DNA of 64,000 nt. It comes from Parabacteroides sp. Its GTDB lineage: Bacteria > Bacteroidota > Bacteroidia > Bacteroidales > Tannerellaceae. The stretch is from the NCBI GenBank assembly GCA_017937385.1, contig JAGBDR010000005.1:24111-88110 (forward strand), read 5' to 3'. A program made the position numbers and the translations under genes. Under the pieces are notes generated by a model. The model was not told the DNA's origin. It worked only from the letters and a program-made list of their open reading frames with translations, and made no database searches. This document shows positions 52,146 through 59,531 of the stretch, in pieces (within the stretch, counting starts at the first letter, position 1; every line of letters starts with the position of its first letter).

Positions 52146-52370
52146 TCATTCGGCGTCCGCGCCGTCCGGTTCGCCCAGGTGGTGCACGATCAGCCGGACT
52201 TGCCGGGGCGTGAAAACCCGTTGGCCGGGCGAGTAGCCGCATTGGAGCAGTTCGTCATGCAGCTGCCGGCAACGGACGATCCAGCGTCGAAGGCGGTTGC
52301 AAGCTTGATGGGGCGCCAGCTCCGGAAAGTAGAGACGGGCGAATGCCGATTTTTGAAGGGGGTAAGTCAT
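52146..52370 (-). CDS. DUF4248 protein
   Basis: 74 residues. The sequence YPLQKSAFARLYFPELAPHQ, ACNRLRRWIVRC and FTPRQVRLIVHHLGEP is that of the small helical DUF4248 proteins that sit beside HU-like and VirE-type genes near Bacteroidales capsule loci. The FTPRQVRLIV segment suggests a helix-turn-helix-like element. Function unknown. Confidence 0.85.
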   Translation of the reverse strand: MTYPLQKSAFARLYFPELAPHQACNRLRRWIVRCRQLHDELLQCGYSPGQRVFTPRQVRLIVHHLGEPDGADAE

Positions 52371-52456
52371 GTCGTTTGACGGTTTAAAAATGAATATTCG
52401 GAGAAGGATGTGAAGGAAGTGAAGGAAGAAAATGGAACTTTTGTATAAGTCCCCCC

Positions 52457-52490
52457 TAAATAGGCGTCCCTTTAAAGGGAACTCTATTTA
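52457..52490. repeat. Nested palindrome upstream of DUF4248
   Basis: TAAATAG (52457-52463) pairs with CTATTTA (52484-52490); inside is the perfect palindrome TCCCTTTAAAGGGA (52467-52480), with 3-base bulges on each side. It can form a cruciform or a hairpin. It lies in the 209 bp gap between the VirE-type and DUF4248 genes. Confidence 0.7.
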
Positions 52491-52579
52491 TGATTGTTTT
52501 CCATATAATAAGTAAAACAGCCTGAAAATCCTTCACGTTCTTCACAAACAGGCAACGTAAGCCGGTTTTTATGCCGGTG

Positions 52580-54697
52580 TTATTCCAGCTTTTCCGGTAG
52601 GATGGTGTTGATTTCGTCGGTCGTCCGCTCGACCATCAGCCAGAAATTGCCATGTCGGGTATGCAGGTTCGTAAAGTTCAACTCCTTCAACATCCGCCCC
52701 ACCTGTGCGGTGGTCAGCCGGATGTTGCTGCCGAAGCGGGCGACGATCTGGCTGGCCGTGAGGTAGTGCCCCTTCTCCTGCGGACCGGGTTTCCGGTAGT
52801 AGGTGAGGAGCAGTTCGCGGGCGGGGTTGGGTGTCTCGAACCGGCGGTTGTAGTGGTTGAGTTCGTTGATTTCCTTGTCTTCGAACCAATATCTGAACCC
52901 GCTGTCGAGCAGCGACTTGGCCTGCGCGTAGATGGCGTCGTGGTCGAAAGGCTGTTCCCAGGGGTTGTCGATGTGAGTCACTTCGAAGACCAGCCAGCGG
53001 CGGTTGCCGGTGTCGTCGGTGAGGAACAGCGGGTTGTTGCCGGTCGCGCAAAAGGAGGCGACGTGCGGCAGGCGCACCTTGTTGCGCCCGTAGGGCATCC
53101 GCTCGTCGATGTAGAGCGCGGTGGTCATCGCCTTGAGCTGGTTCAGCTCGGCCGGGCGCATGGAGTCGATCTCCTCGAAATTGATCAGCAGGAACTCCGA
53201 GAGGGAGAGCAGGTCGTCTTTGCCGAGCCGCTGGCTGTTGGTCTTTGTCGTGAAATAGCGGCGCAGGCAGGGCGGCAGGAGGTTCTGCATGAAGGAGGTC
53301 TTGTAGCTCCCCTGACGGCCTATGAGCACGAATATGACCTGGTTGACCACCCGTTCGTCCAGCGCGCCTGCCAGGAGCGCCACGAGCCAGCGGCGGAAGC
53401 AGAAGGCGAAGCGTTCGGGGCGGTTGTCGGCCGTGTGTACCTTGGCGGCAAGCTCGCCGATGGGGTCGCCGGTACCGTCCCAGGGGGGCAGCGAGTCCAG
53501 GTAGTCGGTGAGCGGATGGAACTCTCTGACGAAGTCGCTGGAGAGCAGTGTGCGGAGGCGGAACAGGTCTGTATGGACGCCGGCTTTCTGCATGGTGCAC
53601 CAGAGCGAGTTTTCGATGGTGTCGCTCATGCGCTGCCACAGGCTGTCGCCCTTCAGCTTCACCTCCGCCTGCTGGGTCAGCCGGTTGCGCCGGATATCCA
53701 TGTAGCCCTCGACGAAGCGCTCCATCGTCTCCACCGAGGCCTGTTGCGCCGGTCGTCCGGCGGAGGCGCGCGGTTGGAAATCTTTCAGCCGGCGGGTGCC
53801 ATGTTCGGCGGTGAGCGCATAGCAGCTTTTCACTGTGGAGCAGACCGATGCGGCGTCATAATCGGCGAAAGCGGCGAGCGCCCACTTCTCCGCATCCTCG
53901 CGGGCGACACCGAAGCGGTTCATCCAATAAAGGCAACGGCAGATGTAATCATTGTGGCTATGTGCGCAATATTTTATACCTTCGCGCTCGACAAGCGCAC
54001 GAACCGTCTCTTCGGCTTGCTCGGCAGGGCAGGCGCGGGGAGGCCGTCCGGCTTTGGAAGTCTTCTTTTCCTCCTTCTCTTCCGGCAGCGGGAAAGGAAG
54101 CGCGTCGGGGCGGTAGAGCGCGTCGGGCGCATGGCAGATGACCGACATGCGGGTGGCGTTTTTGCATTTCGGGTCGTAGTCGATGCCGGTCAGGCGGGCA
54201 TAATGGGCGTTGACCTTCTGCCAGGCAAGCGGGAAGAGCTGCTTCGTGACGGGCTTTTCCATGCGGGCGAATACCCGGATGCCGGAACCGGAGATGGTGG
54301 TATGCGCCAGGAAGGTGTGCGCGTCTTCCCTGACAAGGCGGAGCGCCTCGGCAAACTGTCCGGGCGGGATACTGTCGATATCGACCATGATGAATCCGGA
54401 GTAGCGGGTGATGTGGGCGGCGGTACGTCCGCCGTCGAGCGCGACGGAGGCGGTAAAGGCGGGCTGGTTCTGCTTGATCCGTTCCTTCTCCTTCTTCAGT
54501 TTTTGGAGGAGCAGGGTGTCGCCGGTTTGTTCCGCCTGCTGCAAGGCGGCGAGGGTCTGCCGGTACTGCCGGGTCGCTTTTTCGTGGTACGGGCCTGTCA
54601 GTTCGCTGATGAGGGTCTCCCAGGAAACGGGAACCGGGGCCGTGCTCCGCAAGGTGGCGAAACGGCTGGGGCTGAATGGGTAATGTGCTTGATTCAT
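52580..54697 (-). CDS. VirE/DUF3874-type primase-helicase-like protein
   Basis: 705 residues. The N-terminal BT4734/VirE-N domain has GFIMVDIDSIPPGQF and TTISGSGIRVFARME, with the acidic pair and SGSG typical of primase-like folds. The middle region holds the NTPase P-loop VFVLIGRQGSYKTSFMQNLL and a Walker B (FLLINFEEID). The C-terminal part is DUF3874-like (AQVGRMLKELNFTNLHTRHG). Members occur next to capsule loci and in mobile units; a DNA-replicative or transfer role is inferred. The G+C is high compared with the capsule genes, so the cluster has a separate history. Confidence 0.9.
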   Translation of the reverse strand: MNQAHYPFSPSRFATLRSTAPVPVSWETLISELTGPYHEKATRQYRQTLAALQQAEQTGDTLLLQKLKKEKERIKQNQPAFTASVALDGGRTAAHITRYSGFIMVDIDSIPPGQFAEALRLVREDAHTFLAHTTISGSGIRVFARMEKPVTKQLFPLAWQKVNAHYARLTGIDYDPKCKNATRMSVICHAPDALYRPDALPFPLPEEKEEKKTSKAGRPPRACPAEQAEETVRALVEREGIKYCAHSHNDYICRCLYWMNRFGVAREDAEKWALAAFADYDAASVCSTVKSCYALTAEHGTRRLKDFQPRASAGRPAQQASVETMERFVEGYMDIRRNRLTQQAEVKLKGDSLWQRMSDTIENSLWCTMQKAGVHTDLFRLRTLLSSDFVREFHPLTDYLDSLPPWDGTGDPIGELAAKVHTADNRPERFAFCFRRWLVALLAGALDERVVNQVIFVLIGRQGSYKTSFMQNLLPPCLRRYFTTKTNSQRLGKDDLLSLSEFLLINFEEIDSMRPAELNQLKAMTTALYIDERMPYGRNKVRLPHVASFCATGNNPLFLTDDTGNRRWLVFEVTHIDNPWEQPFDHDAIYAQAKSLLDSGFRYWFEDKEINELNHYNRRFETPNPARELLLTYYRKPGPQEKGHYLTASQIVARFGSNIRLTTAQVGRMLKELNFTNLHTRHGNFWLMVERTTDEINTILPEKLE

Positions 54698-54740
54698 GTG
54701 TTAAATCGTTTGTTGAATTAATAATTAGAAAAACAGAAAA

Positions 54741-54776
54741 AAATGCCGGGTAGGAGCCGGATTCGGAACCTCCCGG
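54741..54776 (-). terminator. Hairpin with T run on the minus strand
   Basis: CCGGGTAGG (54746 on) pairs with CCTCCCGG (ending 54776), enclosing CCG/CGG. On the minus strand it is followed by CATTTTTTTC. It lies just upstream of the VirE-type gene and may block read-through into it. Confidence 0.5.
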
Positions 54777-54912
54777 TGCTCAAAGATAGAGCGTCTATTT
54801 TTGGGCGTGGTACATGAATGGATGTACCAAATGCAAGGTTTGATAGCGTAAATTAGAATTTCTTATATTTTCGAGGGATGTTTCATGAGAAGATACCCTC
54901 TGTTGAAACGAA

Positions 54913-55266
54913 ATGTCCCAACAAGAAAGCAGTGTAGGTTCGAACAAATGGATCCAGGTTGCCTCTGACGAAATGCGGCAAATACGAAAACGGTGGGGGC
55001 TGTTGTCATTCCGGCAACTGGCCGCCTGCCTGCATATCGACCGCCGCACGCTTTCAAAACTGGACTGCCGCCATCCGGACGGCACGCTGACACTCGAAAC
55101 GCTCGACCGTATTTATGCGACCCTCCTGTATCTCAGCTCCTTCCATTTCCCCCGTGAGGAGGTGGATGAAGAACAGCACAGACTGGCACATTCACGTATC
55201 CGCATCGTGATGTGCTCGGAGATCAGTCCTGAGGTAGTGGAGCAGGTTGGAAGAATCATATCATGA
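54913..55266 (+). CDS. Small helix-turn-helix protein
   Basis: 117 residues. A likely HTH lies at about residues 32-52 (LSFRQLAACLHIDRRTLSKL), following EMRQIRKRWGLL. The C-terminal part is helical with charged stretches. Its TGA (55264-55266) overlaps the ATG of a 36-residue frame (55263), the first link of an ATGA chain of three genes. Family not recognised. Likely a regulator. Confidence 0.6.
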   Translation: MSQQESSVGSNKWIQVASDEMRQIRKRWGLLSFRQLAACLHIDRRTLSKLDCRHPDGTLTLETLDRIYATLLYLSSFHFPREEVDEEQHRLAHSRIRIVMCSEISPEVVEQVGRIIS

Positions 55267-55373
55267 TAATCGGGATTATTGAAAAATGTTTTGATATCCG
55301 AGAGAAAAGGAGTAATTTTGTGTATTGGTATGGTCTTCAATTCTTGTCGGAAGACAAAAGCGAATTTATATGA
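55263..55373 (+). CDS. 36-residue peptide between two HTH genes
   Basis: Reads MIIGIIEKCFDIREKRSNFV, YWYGLQFLSEDKSEFI. It begins with ATGA overlap to the upstream HTH gene and ends with ATGA overlap to the downstream HTH gene (55370-55373). Having both junctions is unlikely by chance. It does not resemble HigB or RelE toxins. It could be a tiny toxin, a coupling leader peptide or a relic of a larger toxin. Confidence 0.5.
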   Translation: MIIGIIEKCFDIREKRSNFVYWYGLQFLSEDKSEFI

Positions 55374-55639
55374 AAACGATAAAGACTTCTTTTGATGAAA
55401 TGTTGGCAAGCACCTCTCCGGCTATCCAGCAAGAGGTGTCTTTGGAATTTGCCATTTCCAACCGTATTTATGAACTGATGACGGAGCGTGGTCTGTCCAA
55501 ATTGCAGTTCGCACAGGCATTGGGCAAACGCCCAAGCGAAGTGGCGAAGTGGCTAAGCGGACAACATAATTTTACGATTGAGACAATATCGTTGTTGTCT
55601 TCATTCTTCGGCAAAAAGCTAATAAACGTCAATGAATAG
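55370..55639 (+). CDS. XRE-family antitoxin-like HTH protein
   Basis: 89 residues from the ATG at 55370. HTH at about 42-62: RGLSKLQFAQALGKRPSEVA, KWLSGQHNFTIETISLLSSF, the HigA-type pattern. No full-size toxin gene lies next to it; the upstream overlapping frame has only 36 codons. Third member of the ATGA chain. It may control its own operon. Confidence 0.85.
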   Translation: MKTIKTSFDEMLASTSPAIQQEVSLEFAISNRIYELMTERGLSKLQFAQALGKRPSEVAKWLSGQHNFTIETISLLSSFFGKKLINVNE

Positions 55640-55773
55640 ATTCATACTGAAGACACGACTGAATTATCTCGATAATCTTAAGGTGATGTTGACGTTTTTG
55701 GGGCATATTTCATCATACCAACACCCCGTTGATTGTCCGTCAGTAGATTAAATTAAGATGTAACAAAAAGGAA

Positions 55774-56766
55774 ATGGAGAAAATAGATTTTGTGATAACA
55801 TGGGTGGACAGCAATGACCCTATATGGCAGAAAGAGTTTAATACTTACCTGCCTCAAAACCATTGTATGAATGACATCCGTGCAGAACGCTACCGCAATT
55901 GGGAAAACTTGCGTTATTGGTTTCGTGGGGTGGAGAAGTTTGCTCCATGGGTGAACAAGGTACATTTCATTACCTGTGGGCAGGTTCCGGACTGGTTGAA
56001 TCTAAAAACGCCTAAACTACATTTCGTAAAACATTCGGATTATATACCAACTGAATATCTACCTACATTCAGTTCACGTCCCATAATACTAAACATGCAC
56101 CGCATAGAAGGATTATCCGAGCATTTCGTTATATTCGATGATGATTGCTTCTTGATTGACAAGGTTGAACCGGAAAGATTTTTCAGGAAGGGACTACCAT
56201 GTGACATGGCGGCATTCAACGCTTTAAGTCCCAGCGATATTTGTATACATCACATAGTAAATAATTTGTGTGTCATAAATTCATCGTTTAAAAAACATGA
56301 AATGTTGCGCAAGCATTTTTGGAAATGGTTTTCTCCTCAGGCGGGGACCAAATTGTTGCGTACACTCTTTTTATTACCTTGGCCACACTTCACAGGTTTT
56401 TGTACTTCTCACCTTCCGCAAGGTTATCTCAAATCCACTTTTAAAGAAGTATGGGAAAAGCATGAGGATATTCTGCTTCGCACGACGGCCTCACGGTTCA
56501 GAAGTATTGCTGACATCAATCCATGGCTGTTCCGTTATTGGCAATTGGCAAAAGGGGACTTTGTCCCGTTAAATGTAAATAGAGACGGTATAAATCTTTT
56601 AATATCAGATGCCTCTTTGGATAGGATAGTGGAAATCATCGAACGTCATAAGAAAAAGATGATTTGTTTAATTGAGAACGACGAAACTCCTTTTGAGACG
56701 GCCAAAGACCGGATAAACGCTGCTTTCCATAAGATCTTGCCGGAGAAATCATCGTTCGAAAAATGA
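55774..56766 (+). CDS. Stealth-family sugar-phosphate transferase
   Basis: 330 residues. The CR1 motif is IDFVITWVDSNDPIWQKEF (residues 4-22), CR2 is NLRYWFRGVEKFAPWVNKVH and FITCGQVPDWLN, CR3 includes LSEHFVIFDDDCFLIDKVEP, and CR4 is near EDILLRTTASRFRS. Stealth proteins are hexose-1-phosphate transferases that build phosphodiester-linked capsules in bacteria and resemble the human GlcNAc-1-phosphotransferase. It lies alone on the plus strand, outside the main polysaccharide operon, and could modify or extend that polymer. Lower G+C suggests acquisition. Confidence 0.9.
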   Translation: MEKIDFVITWVDSNDPIWQKEFNTYLPQNHCMNDIRAERYRNWENLRYWFRGVEKFAPWVNKVHFITCGQVPDWLNLKTPKLHFVKHSDYIPTEYLPTFSSRPIILNMHRIEGLSEHFVIFDDDCFLIDKVEPERFFRKGLPCDMAAFNALSPSDICIHHIVNNLCVINSSFKKHEMLRKHFWKWFSPQAGTKLLRTLFLLPWPHFTGFCTSHLPQGYLKSTFKEVWEKHEDILLRTTASRFRSIADINPWLFRYWQLAKGDFVPLNVNRDGINLLISDASLDRIVEIIERHKKKMICLIENDETPFETAKDRINAAFHKILPEKSSFEK

Positions 56767-56802
56767 GTTGCAGTTTCACGCTTGAATCGGAATGATATTC
56801 GA

Positions 56803-58086
56803 CTATATGACAGGAACACAATATAATGGCATATTAGTCATCCATTCTTCTTGCCTGTAATCGGACATGGAAGTCCGGTATGCCGTATCGGGATGATTGT
56901 CCAAAACAAACTGTTTGAGGCTTTTAGCCTTGAGATTTTCTTCCGCCTTTACTTCAATCGGGACTATACCACCGTTAGTCTGTATTAAAAAGTCTATTTC
57001 CTGACGGGCATTCGGTTTAGACCAGTAGAATGGTTCATGTTTCAATTTAAGCTGCTGCAAGACATATTGCTCCGTCAACGCTCCTTTGAATTCTGTGAAA
57101 ATATTGTTACCTCTGACTATAGTATCCGAGTCTAACTCGCACATGGCTCCCAGCAAACCTATATCCACGGCAAAAATCTTAAAAGAAGATTTGTCCTCGT
57201 AGCTCTTTAATGGCAGGCGGGGTGCGGACACATTATTGACACGATGAATCAGGCCACCGTCGAAAAGCCACTGAAGGGCGATCTCGTATTCCCGTGCCCG
57301 GGCACCTTCCCTGACAACTCCGTACAGAAACTTACGGTTCTCCTTACTGAGTTGAGCTGGTAAAGAATTCCATAGCTGTCTTATACGCGGGACAATTTCT
57401 TCTGGGGCATGCTTTGAAAAATCCCTGTCATAGCTTTCAAGTATTTCATTCTGAATATCCCTGACTTCAAGCCAGTCACGTGTCTCACTGAATGCCAGAA
57501 CAGCTTCCGGCATACCCCCGACATAATAATAATGTTTGAGCAAGTCTTTCAGTTTAGGTCCGAAAAGCCTGATGTTCTCCCAATCACGCTTTACGATAAA
57601 TCCAGCCAATGCCTGTTCCCCGACTGCATCAAGAAACTCAAGAAAACTCATGGGGTGAAGTGTCATGAACTGTACCTTTCCCACAGGAAAAGAGACCTGC
57701 CTGTGCAGTTCCAATCCCAAGAGAGAGCCGGCAGCAATGATGTGATAATCAGAGGCATTTTCATAAAAATACTTCAATGCAGTAACGCCATTCGGAGCCT
57801 CTTGAATTTCGTCAAGAAAAATCAGCGTCTTGCCGGGCATGCAGTTCTGATGGGTGGCGGCTCCTATGGCAGAAATTATCCTTGTCACATCAAAGTCCGT
57901 TTCAAATAGGTTGCGTAAATATATTTGCTCCTCAAAATTTATATACGCAATATTATCATAGTGCTTACAGGCAAAGTCCTTGACGAGCCAAGTCTTTCCA
58001 ACCTGCCTTGCTCCTTCTACTATAAGTGGCTTGCGTCTACGGGCATCTTTCCATCTAACCAGTTCATTTATAGCATATCTATCCAT
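56803..58086 (-). CDS. AAA_14/DUF4143 ATPase
   Basis: 427 residues from the ATG at 58086 (MDRYAINELVRWKDARRRKP); an upstream TTG at 58092 is less likely. P-loop LIVEGARQVGKTWLVKDFAC (about residues 18-37), Walker B TLIFLDEIQEAPNG (about 82-95), then GSLLGLELHRQVSFPVGKVQ. The DUF4143 domain follows (WLFDGGLIHRVNNVS, FAVDIGLLGAM), and FYWSKPNARQEIDFLIQTNG then IVPIEVKAE is a restriction-endonuclease-like fold. This large family is amplified in Bacteroidota. A transport or regulatory role is unproven. Three 33-bp-spaced repeats cover its promoter, suggesting tight control. Confidence 0.93.
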   Translation of the reverse strand: MDRYAINELVRWKDARRRKPLIVEGARQVGKTWLVKDFACKHYDNIAYINFEEQIYLRNLFETDFDVTRIISAIGAATHQNCMPGKTLIFLDEIQEAPNGVTALKYFYENASDYHIIAAGSLLGLELHRQVSFPVGKVQFMTLHPMSFLEFLDAVGEQALAGFIVKRDWENIRLFGPKLKDLLKHYYYVGGMPEAVLAFSETRDWLEVRDIQNEILESYDRDFSKHAPEEIVPRIRQLWNSLPAQLSKENRKFLYGVVREGARAREYEIALQWLFDGGLIHRVNNVSAPRLPLKSYEDKSSFKIFAVDIGLLGAMCELDSDTIVRGNNIFTEFKGALTEQYVLQQLKLKHEPFYWSKPNARQEIDFLIQTNGGIVPIEVKAEENLKAKSLKQFVLDNHPDTAYRTSMSDYRQEEWMTNMPLYCVPVI

Positions 58087-58102
58087 AATCAAACTATTTA
58101 TT

Positions 58103-58187
58103 CACATTTAATGAATGAAATACATTGCGAATATACACATAAAATGAACGAAAAACAACAGGATTACACACATAAAATGAACGAAAA
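58103..58187 (-). promoter_or_regulatory. Promoter with three direct repeats at 33-bp spacing
   Basis: CACATAAAATGAACGAAA occurs at 58136 and 58169, and a diverged copy (CACATTTAATGAATGAAA) at 58103, exactly 33 bp apart. On the minus strand the promoter is TTG (58158-58156), 20 bp, then TATATTCG (58135-58128), one base off consensus, so the repeats flank and overlap it. Three helical turns between copies fits co-operative binding by one protein. Confidence 0.65.
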
Positions 58188-58315
58188 GGGAATGTAAAAA
58201 CGCAATGTTTACTGAATAAGCATGGAAAAGAGGCGGATTTGTGAATGTAGCTCTTGGAAAAGCGGCAGACTGGTCTGTCGCCTTCGATAATAAATGTATA
58301 GACAAGAATGAATCT

Positions 58316-58962
58316 ATGATAAAGAGTAAGGTAGATAGCTACATTAAGCATTATTACGAAACAACTCGTAATGCTCTGCTTGTCACAGGTGCACGACAAA
58401 TCGGTAAGACATTCTCCATTCGTCAATTCGGCAAGACATTTCATTCGTCTGTACAAACGCGACATTGTCCAATACGATCCGAACAACAAATTGTATATCG
58501 AGGAGATGTTTAATCTTATTCCACCCGAGTTGAACGCTAAGAACAAACGCTTCATTCTGAAACGTCTGAATGAACATGCGAAGTTCGACAGGGTCGAGAA
58601 TAGTTTTTTGTGGTTGATTAACGCAGGTGTAGCATTACCTGTCTATAATGTGGAAGAACCGAAAATGCCGTTCCTGCTTGCTCGTTCGCGCAATCTGTTC
58701 AAGTTCTTCCAAAGTGATATCGGGCTGCTGGCCAGCCAATATGCCGAGGGTATTCAAATGCGGATTATAAAAGGGGACACACCGCGCTTTATCCAATATC
58801 ATGGATTGCGAAGAATACGGCTTGTCTGAAGCTGTCGTATTCAATAACGACAATCTGCGCGTCGTGGGTAAGATAGTCTATGTACCCATCTATATGGTGA
58901 TGTTCTTAGAGAAGAATAATGTTGCTCCAACTTTTTATAAAGTAGATATTTCCGGGTTATAA
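58316..58962 (+). pseudogene. Broken AAA_14/DUF4143 ATPase gene
   Basis: Begins MIKSKVDSYIKHYYETTRNA, LLVTGARQIGKTFSIRQFGK: an intact P-loop. About 50 residues in, the sequence jumps out of frame to the C-terminal part (NNKLYIEEMFNLIPPELNAK, RFILKRLNEHAKF, FKFFQSDIGLLASQYAEGIQ), which ends in a third frame at about 58801-58962 (EYGLSEAVVFNNDNL, VAPTFYKVDISGL). Walker B and the middle 200 residues are deleted. It is a second family member decayed by one large deletion and frameshifts. Confidence 0.9.
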
Positions 58963-59085
58963 ACAGCTTTTGATACGTTCAGTGACCATGATGACTCTGC
59001 ATGAGAAGTTTTTCCGTCCAAACACTTGCATATCTCGATTATAAATCGTAATATTGCACCCGATTTCAGAGCCATGCTCTGAGCA

Positions 59086-59159
59086 GGTCCTATAGCTCAG
59101 TTGGTTAGAGCACCTGACTCATAATCAGGGAGTCCTTGGTTCAAGCCCAAGTGGGACCA
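59086..59159 (+). tRNA. tRNA with CAU anticodon, probably tRNA-Ile2
   Basis: 74 bases. Acceptor GGTCCTA pairs with TGGGACC, D-arm AGCTCAGTTGGTTAGAGC, anticodon arm CCTGA-CTCATAA-TCAGG, T-arm TTGGTTCAAGCCCAA, discriminator A, no encoded CCA. C4-G69 and C5-G68 are present. These are the pairs that TilS recognises in tRNA-Ile2 and that differ in elongator tRNA-Met. GACTCATAATC in the anticodon arm also matches known tRNA-Ile2. It is not initiator, since pair 1-72 is G-C. Elongator tRNA-Met cannot be fully excluded. Confidence 0.93.
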
Positions 59160-59531
59160 CCCCTTTAAAAATCAGCGGCCATACATTTCTTTTGCCCAGC
59201 ATAGTTTCTCCTTTATATCTTTATATATTGGTTTAGGTTTAGTCGGGTGTAAAGGGGCAATCATAATCCCTCTGTTTATTTGTTATTTTAGGACGTTTAG
59301 TGTCAGAGTTGGTATCTAAGTCAGTGTCAGAGTCTGCATGGGTTTGATTACTTTCCGTCTATAAATAATCTCCATGACCCAAATGGGGTCGCACATGGCA
59401 TTTAAATCACTTCTATAACTTTTTCTGTCAAAAAGTGAAAATCGGTTTCTCTATTCATCCGTACTTTTGTGGAAATTAGGTTCCGTGATCTCGTTTTCAA
59501 GCGAATACCGGATCCGTAAATCTGTTACGAT
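59160..59531. other. Gene-free stretch after the tRNA gene
   Basis: 370 bp with no supported gene. A TACTTTTG element (59462-59469) lies 62 bp before the GH106-like start and is a candidate -7 box without a good -33 partner. No repeat or terminator seen. Confidence 0.5.

Noticed and set aside
52652-54721. 689-codon plus-strand frame opposite the VirE-type gene
   Set aside because: Its length follows from high G+C and codon bias of the minus-strand gene, whose P-loop and VirE motifs are clear.
54863-55093. 76-codon minus-strand frame opposite the HTH gene
   Set aside because: No family or start support; the plus-strand gene has an HTH and a coupled downstream partner. The minus-strand hairpin at 54741 leaves a little doubt.
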